A DNA stretch of 64,000 bases, taken from NCBI GenBank assembly GCA_031268095.1, contig JAIRXU010000017.1, forward strand, positions 62,001-126,000, in the 5' to 3' direction. Source of the DNA: Oscillospiraceae bacterium. GTDB taxonomy: Bacteria > Bacillota > Clostridia > Oscillospirales > Acutalibacteraceae. How positions within the stretch are numbered: the stretch's first letter is position 1; each line of letters begins with the position of its first letter. Position numbers and translations under genes: made by a program. A model generated the notes under the pieces. It ran no database searches, was not told the origin of the DNA, and saw nothing but the letters and a program-made list of their open reading frames with translations. Below are positions 26,010 to 35,040 of the stretch, in pieces.

Positions 26010-27422
26010 ATGTCCTGGAAGCGCGCGTTGGCGGGATTCCTGCTGTTTTGTGTCCTGACGGGCCTGACGGGCTGCGCGGCCCAAAATTCCATTTTGTTCC
26101 GGCCTGTTGACGACCTGATCCGCCCTCCCCGGCCTCAGGGCGCGGATACGGCGGCGCTGCTGAACGCTTTCCGCAGCGGCCGGCCGAAGGAAAGCCCCAG
26201 TTTCCTGCTGCAACCCGTCTTGACCGGCGATTATCAGGGGTCGTCCCTGCTCTTTCATGACCTGGACGGCGACGGCAACCCCGAGGGCATCGTTCTCTTC
26301 CAGGAGGGCAGCAGCACACTCTCCGAGCATCCGATGGGGCAGCTGAGTGTCTTTTCCAAGGAAAAAGACGGCGGCTGGCGGCTGCGCCAAACCCTCCCCG
26401 GCAGCGGCAGCGACGTTTTGTCCGTCCGGTTTGTGGATCTCAACAAGTCGGGAGTTCAGGAACTGCTGATCTGCTGGCGGCAGGCGGCAGGCAGGACGCT
26501 CTTCGCTCTGTATGGCCGCGCTCCAGGCCAGCCGCTGGAAGACACACAGCGGATTGCCAACTATTATTACAGCCAGCTGGATTGCCTGGACGTGGACGGC
26601 GACGGGCAGTTGGAAATTTTTTATGTTTGGCTTGACGACACCCAGCAGCCTGTCCAGGCCATTGCCCGCGCGCTGCGGCTCGTGACGCGGGAAGCCGCCA
26701 CAAAGAAAGCCGTTCCCCAACCGGGTGTGGATATTCTCGGCGAAGTCCGGCTGAACGCCAGCGTCGCCGAATACACCTCCCTGCATCCCTGCCAGCTGCC
26801 AAACGGCGCACACTGCTTCCTGCTCGACGCGGACAAAGGCGCGGGCGGAATGATCACGGAAATCCTCCTTTGGGACGCGGAAAACAGCCAGCTAACCAAT
26901 CTCTTTTTTGACCCGGAGCAGCAGACCAACACCGCAACTTGGCGGAAAAAGGCCATCCCCGTGCGGGATATCGACGGCGACAGTCTGCCGGAAATTCCAA
27001 TCCAGTCCCAACTGCCGGGATCCGGCGCGCTGGTCAAGAGCCAGCTCCAGGAGCCGGTGTACCTCACCCGATGGTGCCGTCTGACCGACGATCTGACGCT
27101 GGCGCCGCTGGCGGACTACGACTGCCGTCTCTACTTCAACGCCACCCAGTGGGTGCGCCTGCCGCAGGCGCTGGCGGAAAGGATCACCGCCGTGGCGGAA
27201 ACCCAGGCCAAGCCGGGCGAAGTCGTGATTCATTGCTATGCCTGGGACGGCCAGACCGCAGGGGAGGAACTGTTTTGGATCAAAACCGGCCCTGCAGACG
27301 GCAATGTTCAGAATACCGGCCAGGCCAACCGCCTGATGCTGCAATTTTCCCGGACGGACGCCGGACTCAAGCAGAATCTGGACCTGCGTTTCCTCGCCGT
27401 GTTTGAGGAAGACGGAACCTGA
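26010..27422 (+). CDS. Lipoprotein with VCBS/FG-GAP-like repeats
   Basis: A 470-residue surface lipoprotein: signal peptide with lipobox LTGC about residue 20, then several repeats with a Ca-binding-like core, such as HDLDGDGNPEGI, VDLNKSGVQEL, LDVDGDGQLEI and RDIDGDSLPEI. These match VCBS/FG-GAP or EF-hand-like beta-propeller blades. A role as receptor or sensor partner is possible because a response regulator and sensor kinase follow, but this is inference. ATG 26010 has GAAGAGGGGAAGG upstream; the frame is open further up inside cdaR without an SD. Confidence 0.8.
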   Translation: MSWKRALAGFLLFCVLTGLTGCAAQNSILFRPVDDLIRPPRPQGADTAALLNAFRSGRPKESPSFLLQPVLTGDYQGSSLLFHDLDGDGNPEGIVLFQEGSSTLSEHPMGQLSVFSKEKDGGWRLRQTLPGSGSDVLSVRFVDLNKSGVQELLICWRQAAGRTLFALYGRAPGQPLEDTQRIANYYYSQLDCLDVDGDGQLEIFYVWLDDTQQPVQAIARALRLVTREAATKKAVPQPGVDILGEVRLNASVAEYTSLHPCQLPNGAHCFLLDADKGAGGMITEILLWDAENSQLTNLFFDPEQQTNTATWRKKAIPVRDIDGDSLPEIPIQSQLPGSGALVKSQLQEPVYLTRWCRLTDDLTLAPLADYDCRLYFNATQWVRLPQALAERITAVAETQAKPGEVVIHCYAWDGQTAGEELFWIKTGPADGNVQNTGQANRLMLQFSRTDAGLKQNLDLRFLAVFEEDGT

Positions 27423-27485
27423 AGACAGAACCGGAATCTTGTTGTTTTTTCGGTTATTGCAAAATAATACAGGGAGGCAATCGGT

Positions 27486-28190
27486 ATGAAGCGAGTGCTG
27501 GTGGCGGAAGACGAAGCGGCCATCCGCGAATTTGTGGTGATCAATCTCAGGCACAGCGGCTATGACGTCGTGCAGGCCTCGGACGGGGCCCAGGCCCTGG
27601 CGGAATATGAGGCGGCGGAAGGCAGATTCGACCTGGCGCTGCTGGATGTGATGATGCCGGAGGTGGATGGGCTGGAAGTCTGCCGCCGCCTGCGGGAACA
27701 AAACAGCCGCATCGGTATTATTATCCTCACGGCCCGGACCCAAGAGATGGACAAAGTGACGGGCCTGCTGACCGGAGCGGACGACTACATCACCAAACCT
27801 TTTTCCCCTTCGGAACTCATGGCCCGGGTAGACGCCGTCTACCGCCGGGTTACGGTCAACGCGCCCAAACCGGTGCAGAATACCGCTCAGGACGTCCTGA
27901 TCAGCGGAGAATTCCGGCTGGACCTGCGCAACCGCTCGCTGGTCAAAAACGGGCAGCGGACGGAACTGACCCAAACCGAATTCCAGATTATGGAATTTTT
28001 CTTCTCGAACAGCAGCCAGGCCCTCAGCCGCGCGCAGATTCTCCGGCACGTCTGGAACCATGAATCCATGGCCGACGAAAAAATTATCGACGTCAACGTC
28101 CGCCGGCTGCGCATGAAAATTGAGCCCAATCCCTCGGTGCCCAAACACATTGCCACCGTCTGGGGCGTTGGATATCAGTGGAATCCTTGA
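27486..28190 (+). CDS. OmpR/PhoB-family response regulator
   Basis: A 234-residue DNA-binding regulator. Receiver domain: acidic pair in VAEDEAA, phospho-acceptor Asp54 in LLDVMMPEVDG, Thr in IILTARTQ, Lys in DDYITKPFSP. The C-terminal winged helix (about 130-230) ends with DVNVRRLRMKIE and VWGVGYQW. GGGAGG precedes the ATG. It is followed by a sensor kinase 46 nt downstream. Its targets are unknown; the neighbouring lipoprotein and cdaAR are candidates. Confidence 0.95.
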   Translation: MKRVLVAEDEAAIREFVVINLRHSGYDVVQASDGAQALAEYEAAEGRFDLALLDVMMPEVDGLEVCRRLREQNSRIGIIILTARTQEMDKVTGLLTGADDYITKPFSPSELMARVDAVYRRVTVNAPKPVQNTAQDVLISGEFRLDLRNRSLVKNGQRTELTQTEFQIMEFFFSNSSQALSRAQILRHVWNHESMADEKIIDVNVRRLRMKIEPNPSVPKHIATVWGVGYQWNP

Positions 28191-28236
28191 ACAGCGCGGC
28201 GGGAACCGTTCCATTTCAAGGGAAGGAGGGTCGGCT

Positions 28237-29676
28237 TTGGCCCAGGAAAGAAAGCACCTCACGCACGGACTGACCCGGCGCTGGATTTTCAATGTCCTGA
28301 GCATCTTCTTTGTCGTGCTCACGCTCATCGCCGTAACAATTATTTCGCTCATCGGATACAATTATCTTCATACCGCGCGTCTGGCCGTCCAGTCCAACAA
28401 CGCCATGACCGAAGCGTTCTTCCTCTCCCGCGCCGGCGGCGCCGCGGCCTACGGGCAGACGGCGCAGGATTTCCTTGCCTCGTTCGGAAGGACGGACCGC
28501 ATGGAAGTTTGGGTCATCGACGAAAACGGACGGGTGGTTGCTTCTTCCGGCGGGCCACCGCCAAGTTCCGTCTCCATGCCTGACTATGTGACCGCGCAGT
28601 CCGCCATCGGCGGCAGCCTCTATTACGGACATTGGGCGGGAACGCGGGAACCGATCCTGGCATACACAGCCATGCTCCCCGCCCCGTATCCCCCGGGCTG
28701 CGCTGTGCGGTACATTGTCTCGTTGGAAGATGTGATTCATCAGATTTTCGTTGTGGCGATGGTAACCGTCTTCTTCAGCCTGGTTTTCCTGGCGTTGGTG
28801 ACGTCGTCCGGCCTGTTTTTCGTGCGATCCATCCTCTATCCCATGGAGAACATCAACAAAACGGCCCAGCGCATCGCCGCCGGGGACTACGACGCGCGGG
28901 TGGACTTGGGAGACCTGCGGGTTCACCGGGACGAACTGACCCAGCTTTGCGTCACTGTCAATCACATGGCGGAGGAAATCAATACGTCGCAGCGGCTCAA
29001 AAGCGACTTCGTCTCCACCATTTCCCACGAACTGCGCACCCCCCTGACCGCCATCAAGGGCTGGGGGGAAACATTGCTGCAAATCGGCGGCAGCGACGCG
29101 GCCATGACGCGGCGGGGGATGGAAGTGATCATCAGCGAATCCGGCCGCCTGACACAGCTGGTGGAAGATTTGCTGGATTTTTCCCACATCCAGAGCGGCC
29201 GCATGATCATGCGCAAAACCGCTATCGACGTGCTGGCGGAACTGGACGAGACGCTTTTCTCTTTCCGGGACCGGGCGCTGCGGGAAGGGATCGAGCTGAT
29301 CTATGCCGCCTCCGATCTGCCCGCGCCCATGCAGGGCGACGCTTCACGGATCCGCCAAGTGTTTGTCAATATCCTGGATAACGCCTTCAAGTACACCCCT
29401 CAGGACGGAAAGGTTCACGTCACGGCAGACGTGCGCAGCGACGTCCTGACCGTCCAGGTCGCGGACACCGGCTGCGGGATTGCGCCGGAAGATTTGCCCC
29501 GCATCCGGGAGAAGTTTTATAAATCCGCCAGCGCCACCCGGGGATCTGGGATCGGCCTGGCCATCGTGGACGAGATTCTGCGCCAGCATGACGCTTCCCT
29601 CTCGTTCGAAAGTGAATTGGGCCTGGGGACAACGGTAACGCTGCGTTTCCCCCTGACACCGGAGAAAGGACTATGA
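28237..29676 (+). CDS. Membrane sensor histidine kinase
   Basis: A 479-residue kinase: membrane helix about 17-42, extracytoplasmic sensing region of about 120 residues (EVWVIDENGRVVASSGG suggests a Cache/PAS-like fold), second helix about 170-198, HAMP domain, HisKA with His264 in SHELRTPLTAIKGW, then HATPase_c with NILDNAFKYTP (N box), DTGCGI (G1) and GSGIGLAI (G2). All catalytic motifs are intact. Start TTG 28237 behind GGAAGGAGGG (28221-28230). Layout is as in WalK/ResE kinases. Confidence 0.93.
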   Translation: MAQERKHLTHGLTRRWIFNVLSIFFVVLTLIAVTIISLIGYNYLHTARLAVQSNNAMTEAFFLSRAGGAAAYGQTAQDFLASFGRTDRMEVWVIDENGRVVASSGGPPPSSVSMPDYVTAQSAIGGSLYYGHWAGTREPILAYTAMLPAPYPPGCAVRYIVSLEDVIHQIFVVAMVTVFFSLVFLALVTSSGLFFVRSILYPMENINKTAQRIAAGDYDARVDLGDLRVHRDELTQLCVTVNHMAEEINTSQRLKSDFVSTISHELRTPLTAIKGWGETLLQIGGSDAAMTRRGMEVIISESGRLTQLVEDLLDFSHIQSGRMIMRKTAIDVLAELDETLFSFRDRALREGIELIYAASDLPAPMQGDASRIRQVFVNILDNAFKYTPQDGKVHVTADVRSDVLTVQVADTGCGIAPEDLPRIREKFYKSASATRGSGIGLAIVDEILRQHDASLSFESELGLGTTVTLRFPLTPEKGL

Positions 29677-30890
29677 GAATGATGAACCTGACCAACCTGA
29701 CCGGCGCCGAAGCGGACGAGTCCCGCGCGGCGCAAAGCGAAGAAATCCTGATTGGCGCCGTCGGCGGCGAAGCACTGATGGAGGGCATTATGATGCGCGG
29801 ACCCGCCGGGGCCGCCATTTCCCTGCGCCTGCCGGACCATTCCATCGAGACCACTTTGAAGCAGGTCAAAGCCCCAAAAGATAAATGGAAACCCCTGGGC
29901 TGGCCGCTGCTCCGCGGACCGGTGAGTTTTATCGACTCCATTATTTTCGGCTACCGCTGCATGATGGAAGCGGCGGAAAAGACGACGCTGGACGACGCGG
30001 TCCAAAACGGGGAAGCGGAATCGAAGCTGGACAAATGGATTCAAGATCACTTCGGGCCGAAGATGATGGCCGTGTTCGGGGCGGTCGCCGGGGTGCTGGG
30101 CGTTCTGCTGGCGCTGGGCCTCTTCGTCGCGCTGCCGACTTTCCTCTTCGATCTGATCAATAAATTCGCGACCCAAGGCCAACTGGTCGGCGGCTGGAAG
30201 GCTTTGGTCGAAGGCGGGATCCGCGTCCTGCTGCTGGTTGGATATATGTTCGTCATGTCTCAGATCAAAGACATCCGCCGGGTATTTCAATACCACGGCG
30301 CGGAGCACAAATCCATTTTCTGCTACGAAAATGGCCTGCCGCTGACAGTGGAAAACGTCCGCAAGCAATCTCGACTTCATCCCCGCTGCGGCACCAGCTT
30401 CCTGTTTATCATGGTTTTTCTGAGTATCCTCGTGTCCGCCGGCGTATTGTTGCTCTTCCCCGAACTGAAGGATCACAAGCTGCTCTGGTGGGGCGTGAAG
30501 CTTCTTCAGTTCCCGGTGATCATGAGCCTTGGCTATGAATTCATCCGCTTCGCCGGACGGCACAGCGACAATATTTTCATCCGTATCCTTTCCGCGCCAG
30601 GGTTGGGCATGCAGTGCATCACCACCAAGGAACCCAGCGACGATATTATTGAAGTGGGCATCTGCGCCTTGGAAGCTGCGCTTGGCCGGCCTTTCGAGCC
30701 CCTGCGCAAACCGCCGGAAGCGAACTCTCCCGAAAAACGAGAGGACGCGCCGGAAATCGGTCCGTTTCCGGACGGCGCTGTCCCAGTAATCGAACCGCCG
30801 GACACCATCGTAGATGATATTCTGAACTCCGGCGACGACGCCCTTCTTGGCATTCTGCTTGATTCTCTGCCGGAATCGCGGTCGGAATGA
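29673..30890 (+). CDS. DUF1385 (YqhQ-like) membrane protein
   Basis: A 405-residue protein with GGEALMEGIMMRGP near the N-terminus, the hallmark of DUF1385, then FQYHGAEHKSIFCYENG and RCGTSFLFI, with about four membrane helices between 130 and 290. The His/Glu cluster (HGAEHK) looks like a metal or catalytic site. Function is not known in any species I can name. It overlaps the kinase gene by ATGA and prmC by ATGA, so all three are translationally linked. The last 70 residues are acidic and Pro-rich. Confidence 0.88.
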   Translation: MRMMNLTNLTGAEADESRAAQSEEILIGAVGGEALMEGIMMRGPAGAAISLRLPDHSIETTLKQVKAPKDKWKPLGWPLLRGPVSFIDSIIFGYRCMMEAAEKTTLDDAVQNGEAESKLDKWIQDHFGPKMMAVFGAVAGVLGVLLALGLFVALPTFLFDLINKFATQGQLVGGWKALVEGGIRVLLLVGYMFVMSQIKDIRRVFQYHGAEHKSIFCYENGLPLTVENVRKQSRLHPRCGTSFLFIMVFLSILVSAGVLLLFPELKDHKLLWWGVKLLQFPVIMSLGYEFIRFAGRHSDNIFIRILSAPGLGMQCITTKEPSDDIIEVGICALEAALGRPFEPLRKPPEANSPEKREDAPEIGPFPDGAVPVIEPPDTIVDDILNSGDDALLGILLDSLPESRSE

Positions 30891-31726
30891 CCGTTCGGGA
30901 GGCGCTGCGGGCGGCGGAAGCCCAGCTGACGGCGGCCGGCTGCCCGGATTCCCGCTTTGACGCGCGCTGCCTGGGAGAAATATCCTTCGGTCTGACATCC
31001 ACCCAGCTGCGCCTGCACGGGGAACGCCTGGCCACAGAGGAAGCCCTCGTCCGGCTGAATGCGCTGACGCAGCGCCGGACCGCCGGAGAACCGCTCCAGT
31101 ATTTGCTGGGCCGCTGGGAATTTTTTGGGGAGAGCTTTTGGGTCGGCAAAGGAGTGCTGATTCCCCGGCCGGAAACCGAATTGCTGGTCCGGGCCGCGCT
31201 GGATTTTCTCGCCGACCGGGACCGGGCGGTGGTTTATGATCTCTGCGCGGGGAGCGGCTGTATCGGCCTGAGCGTGGCAAAACACTGCCCCGGAGCGGAC
31301 GTCTGGCTGCTCGAAAAATCCGAAACGGCGCTTGGTTACCTCCGGGAAAACACGACCGCTTTCGCGCTGCCGAACATCCATGTCCTCCCCGCCGACGTCC
31401 TGCTGCTACCGGACCCTGCCTTGCCGCCGCCAGACCTGCTTCTTTCGAATCCGCCCTACATTCCTGCCGGGGAAATCGACTCCCTTCAGCGGGAGGTTCA
31501 CCAGGAACCGCGTCTGGCCCTGGACGGCGGCCCGGACGGACTGCTGTTTTACCGCGCGCTGGCGGACCTTTGGTTGCCGCTGCTGCGACCGGGGGGCCGG
31601 ATCTCCGTAGAGTGCGGCGAAGGCCAGGCAGAAGAAATCGCCGCGCTGTTCGCGCCGGTGTGCCTGTCTGTCCGGTTCCTGCGGGACGCTGGAGGAATCA
31701 ACCGCGCAGTGACCGCGGCGCGATAA
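30887..31726 (+). CDS. prmC: Release factor glutamine N5-methyltransferase
   Basis: A 279-residue class I methyltransferase that methylates the GGQ glutamine of RF1 and RF2. SAM motif I is VYDLCAGSGCIGLSVA, and the substrate-binding NPPY lies in LLLSNPPYIPAG. The N-terminal helical domain that docks on the release factor is present (about 1-80). ATGA overlap with the DUF1385 gene. The RF1 gene prfA, often adjacent, is not in the window. Confidence 0.95.
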   Translation: MTVREALRAAEAQLTAAGCPDSRFDARCLGEISFGLTSTQLRLHGERLATEEALVRLNALTQRRTAGEPLQYLLGRWEFFGESFWVGKGVLIPRPETELLVRAALDFLADRDRAVVYDLCAGSGCIGLSVAKHCPGADVWLLEKSETALGYLRENTTAFALPNIHVLPADVLLLPDPALPPPDLLLSNPPYIPAGEIDSLQREVHQEPRLALDGGPDGLLFYRALADLWLPLLRPGGRISVECGEGQAEEIAALFAPVCLSVRFLRDAGGINRAVTAAR

Positions 31727-31749
31727 TTTTTTAGAATGGCGAATCGCTC

Positions 31750-31778
31750 TTGACTTTTGGGTGAAATTTCGGTATCAT
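31750..31778 (+). promoter_or_regulatory. Sigma-A-type promoter for the site-2 protease/scpAB operon
   Basis: TTGACT (31750-31755), 17-nt spacer, TATCAT (31773-31778). Predicted start near 31785, 26 nt before the protease ATG. Confidence 0.7.
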
Positions 31779-31810
31779 ATAGAGAGATCAATGAGAGGGG
31801 GAACCGCCGC

Positions 31811-32509
31811 ATGCTTCTGGCGCTGTTCCGGAATGGGTTCGAAGACTTCGACGCAGGCAGCCTGCTGACGTTTCTTGCCGGCGCCGCTGTCGTCTTTTTC
31901 CTATGTATGCCCGTGCACGAATGCGCCCATGCCTGGGCCGCCAAAAAAATGGGGGACCATACGGCGCGGCTGGCCGGGCGGCTGACGCTCAACCCCATGG
32001 CGCACCTCGATCCGTTTGGTTGTTTGCTGATCCTTCTGGTGGGTTTCGGATACGCCAAACCCGTGCCAGTCAATATCCGCAATTTCAAAAAGCGCAAGCT
32101 GGGCATGGCCCTGACCGCGCTGGCCGGACCGTTATCCAATCTGCTGATGGCCCTGCTCTTCCTGAGCATTTATATGCCCATCGCTTTTTTTCACGAGACG
32201 GCGGATCCCGACCTGCTGACCCTGACGCGGGATGCCTGCGGCGTTGTTGCGAGCATTAACATCAGCATGGCGGTTTTCAACCTCCTGCCCATCCCGCCGC
32301 TGGACGGCTCGCGCGTCGTTGGTTTGCTGATCCCGGACCGGCTCTATTATCAAATCATGAACTATGAGCGATACATCCGCTACGGGCTTTTTGCGCTGCT
32401 GGCGGTGGGCATACTGGATTGGCCGGTCTCCTTTCTGTCCGCCGGCGTCTCGCGCGGTCTGTGGTGGCTGGCAGCGCTGCCGTATGTGTTGCTGTCGAAA
32501 ATTTTTTAA
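31811..32509 (+). CDS. Site-2 protease family (M50) membrane metallopeptidase
   Basis: A 232-residue polytopic zinc peptidase. The HExxH motif is His36-Glu37-x2-His40 in PVHECAHAWAA, and the third ligand is Asp165 in LLPIPPLDGSR. About five to six membrane helices. It is a minimal member without PDZ or CBS domains, of the type found next to scpA in Clostridia. Substrate unknown. ATG 31811 follows AGAGGGGGAAC; the frame open further upstream overlaps the promoter. Confidence 0.9.
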   Translation: MLLALFRNGFEDFDAGSLLTFLAGAAVVFFLCMPVHECAHAWAAKKMGDHTARLAGRLTLNPMAHLDPFGCLLILLVGFGYAKPVPVNIRNFKKRKLGMALTALAGPLSNLLMALLFLSIYMPIAFFHETADPDLLTLTRDACGVVASINISMAVFNLLPIPPLDGSRVVGLLIPDRLYYQIMNYERYIRYGLFALLAVGILDWPVSFLSAGVSRGLWWLAALPYVLLSKIF

Positions 32510-32521
32510 TGGAGAAATTCT

Positions 32522-33256
32522 TTGGAACACGTGCAATTTAAGCTGGAAACATTTGAGGGACCCATGGACCTGTTGCTCTACCTCGTCGGGCAGCATAAGG
32601 TCAGCATCCACGATGTACCGATCTTTGTTCTGATTGAGCAATATCTGTCCGCCATGGAGCAGCTGCGCGAATCGGCACTGGAGCTGGAGGCAGAATTTTT
32701 GGAAATGGCGGCGCGGCTGGTGTATATCAAAACCGTAGCGCTGCTGCCGGTCCACAAAGAAGCGGAAGACTTGGCCGAGGAACTGCGTGTCGAACTGCTG
32801 GAGTACCGGGACTGCCAATTGCTGGCCGGGGAACTGGGGCAGCGGGCCAATGGGTTCGGGCTGCTCAGCCGGGAACCCCAGCCTGTTCCGCCGGATTTCA
32901 CCTATAAGCGCCGCCATGAACCCCAGGAACTCTACGCGGCGTTTCTTGCCGCCGTCGGAAAGGGGAGACGCCGTCTGCCGCCCCCGGTGGAGGCCTTTTC
33001 CGGGATCCTTGCTCACCGGATCGTTTCGGTGGTCTCCCGGTTCCCGTTCATTTTTGATCGTCTCCGCCGGCGCACCCGCGCACCGCTGCTGGCGATGCTG
33101 GAAGGGGCGGATTCCCGTTCCGAACTGGTCGCCACCTTTCTTGCCGTGCTGGCGATGATCAAGGCCAAGCGCGTCACGGCGCACGGGGAAGGCGCGGTGG
33201 CCATTCTGGAGCTGCAGGAAAGGGAAGAGGAGTGGCTGGAACTTGAAGAAGAGTGA
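32522..33256 (+). CDS. scpA: Segregation and condensation protein A
   Basis: A 244-residue kleisin that bridges Smc heads. The N-terminal FKLETFEGPMDLLLYLV block binds the Smc neck and the C-terminal winged helix (about 170-244) binds the Smc cap. Start TTG 32522, 12 nt after the protease gene. The end overlaps scpB by 14 nt. Confidence 0.95.
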   Translation: MEHVQFKLETFEGPMDLLLYLVGQHKVSIHDVPIFVLIEQYLSAMEQLRESALELEAEFLEMAARLVYIKTVALLPVHKEAEDLAEELRVELLEYRDCQLLAGELGQRANGFGLLSREPQPVPPDFTYKRRHEPQELYAAFLAAVGKGRRRLPPPVEAFSGILAHRIVSVVSRFPFIFDRLRRRTRAPLLAMLEGADSRSELVATFLAVLAMIKAKRVTAHGEGAVAILELQEREEEWLELEEE

Positions 33257-33773
33257 TGTCGCGGCCGCGGAGGCCATACTATTCGCCGCCGGGGATCCGC
33301 TGGAACTGGACCGCCTGGCGGAAGCGCTGGCGCTGAGCATGGAGGAAACAAAAGAAATTGCCGACGCGCTGGCGCGGGAAATGGACGAGCGCGAAAGCGG
33401 GCTCTGCCTGGTGCGGATGGACGGCAAGGTCCAGTTCTGCACCCGCCCATCCTATGCCGAGCTGATCCGCGAGGTCTTGCAGGTCAAGCACAACGCGCCG
33501 CTCTCCGCTGCCGCGCTGGAAGTCCTGGCCGTGGTGGCATACCATCAGCCGATTTCCCGCGCATATATTGAGCAGGTGCGGGGCGTCGATTGCAGCCGAC
33601 TGCTGACGGTGCTCTGCCAGAAGCGGCTGCTGGAAGAACGCGGGCGGCTGGACATGCCTGGGCGGCCGCTGCTTTACGGCACAACGGAAGAATTCCTCAA
33701 GTGCTTCTGCCTGGAGTCGCTGGACGAGCTGCCGCAGCTGCCAGAACCCGAAACGGCGCTGTTGAAGGAATAA
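33243..33773 (+). CDS. scpB: Segregation and condensation protein B
   Basis: A 176-residue partner of ScpA with two winged-helix domains. AAEAILFAAGDPLELDRLAE at the start and ALEVLAVVAYHQPISRAYIE with LLYGTTEEFLKCFCLESL later are the standard conserved blocks. Start TTG 33243 inside the end of scpA, with GAAGAGGAG as SD, so translation is likely coupled. Confidence 0.95.
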   Translation: MKKSDVAAAEAILFAAGDPLELDRLAEALALSMEETKEIADALAREMDERESGLCLVRMDGKVQFCTRPSYAELIREVLQVKHNAPLSAAALEVLAVVAYHQPISRAYIEQVRGVDCSRLLTVLCQKRLLEERGRLDMPGRPLLYGTTEEFLKCFCLESLDELPQLPEPETALLKE

Positions 33774-33808
33774 TGGCTGCAATTTTACTTGGAAATGGGG
33801 GACCGGAT

Positions 33809-34564
33809 ATGCTCGCGCTTTCTATCTTCCTGGGGCTGCTCCTGCTGATCGCGGGTTTTCTCTGTGTTCCTGTTGTCCTGGACGCCGCCTATCACGACAA
33901 ATTCACTGCCCGGGTACGCTGGCTGTTTTGGACCTGGCCCCTGGTTCCGAAACCTGAAAAAAAGAAAAAAAAGAAGCCCAAAAAAGAAAAAAAGAAAACA
34001 GAAGACAAACCGGAAGATGAAAAAAAAGAGGACAACGGGCCAAAAGAACCCGGCGTGTTGCAGCGGTTCTATCAGTACCGGGGCATCGGTGGCTTTACGG
34101 AACTGCTGGGGCGGACGGTACGTGCCCTTCGGCAGTTCGGACGACTCGTTTGTTTCTCCCTCACCATCCGGTACTTTCGTTTGTATTTGGTCGTCGTCAA
34201 AGGGGATGACCCCCATGCCCTGGCCGAAGCCTACGGCAAAACCTGCGCCGCCGTCTTCCCTTCGCTGAGTTGGCTGAGCACACACATGCGCCTGCGCCGC
34301 AGCCGGATCAACATTCATCCCGACTTTACCGGCTGGGAGGGCAAGCAGCTCGTCTGCGAAACGGAAGTCTCCATGATCCCGCTGGTCCTGCTGGCAGCCT
34401 TGCTGCTTCTGGTGCTGCGCCTGGCGGTCCGGGTGGTACTGCGGTTCTTCCTTGGCGCGCGCAAACCCAAGCCCTCCGCCCCAGCCCAGCCTTCTGATCT
34501 CCCGCCTTCCAAGGCAGGGGAAACCGATACCAATCAAATTCCAAATGAGGAGAGGATAGCATGA
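33809..34564 (+). CDS. DUF2953 membrane protein
   Basis: About 251 residues. One N-terminal helix, then a highly charged Lys/Glu segment (about 48-80, six consecutive Lys), the DUF2953 core (RVRALRQFGRL to DPHALAEAYGKTCA) and a second helix near 185-205. DUF2953 genes sit beside ytfJ/gerW in many spore formers, as here. Start: ATG 33809 with GGGGGA upstream, or ATG 33773 overlapping the scpB end. The Lys-rich part is coded by several runs of seven or eight A, unusual for this GC-rich DNA. Confidence 0.82.
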   Translation: MLALSIFLGLLLLIAGFLCVPVVLDAAYHDKFTARVRWLFWTWPLVPKPEKKKKKKPKKEKKKTEDKPEDEKKEDNGPKEPGVLQRFYQYRGIGGFTELLGRTVRALRQFGRLVCFSLTIRYFRLYLVVVKGDDPHALAEAYGKTCAAVFPSLSWLSTHMRLRRSRINIHPDFTGWEGKQLVCETEVSMIPLVLLAALLLLVLRLAVRVVLRFFLGARKPKPSAPAQPSDLPPSKAGETDTNQIPNEERIA

Positions 34565-34971
34565 CGAAAGAGAAAACGGCGTCCGGGATTCTGGGAACTT
34601 CCATCGAAAAACTACGGGAACTGGTGGACGTCAGCACCATCATCGGGGACCCAATCCATCTCGACGGGGTTACGGTAATCCCGATTTCCAAGGTGAGCTA
34701 CGGCTTCGCCTCCGGCGGCTCTGATTTTCCATCCAAGAACAATCAGGAGTTGTTTGGCGGCGGCGGCGGCGCGGGCGTCACCATCACCCCAGTGGCTTTC
34801 CTAGTCGCACAGGGCGGAGACGTGACAGTCAAACACATTTCTACCACCGACTCTTCCGTGGAGCGGATCATCGGCGCGTTACCGGATGTGGTGACCAAAC
34901 TGACCGATACGGTGGACAAATTGGTCCACAAGAAAGATGCCGCCGAGGCAGACGAGATCCCCGCGCCGTAA
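34561..34971 (+). CDS. ytfJ: GerW/YtfJ family sporulation protein
   Basis: A 136-residue protein with IIGDPIHLDGVTVIPISKVSYGFASGG compactly conserved (positions about 27-53), a Gly-rich loop (LFGGGGGAG) and a C-terminal amphipathic helix. In Bacillus, GerW/YtfJ is made in the forespore and is needed for germination. AGGAGAGG precedes the ATG, which overlaps the DUF2953 stop. It is good evidence that the organism forms spores. Confidence 0.92.
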   Translation: MTKEKTASGILGTSIEKLRELVDVSTIIGDPIHLDGVTVIPISKVSYGFASGGSDFPSKNNQELFGGGGGAGVTITPVAFLVAQGGDVTVKHISTTDSSVERIIGALPDVVTKLTDTVDKLVHKKDAAEADEIPAP

Positions 34972-35040
34972 TCCGACCGGTATAATTCCGAAAGCCGCCT
35001 GCATAGAATGCTGCATCAGCGCGGAGGCAGGTGGTCAATT

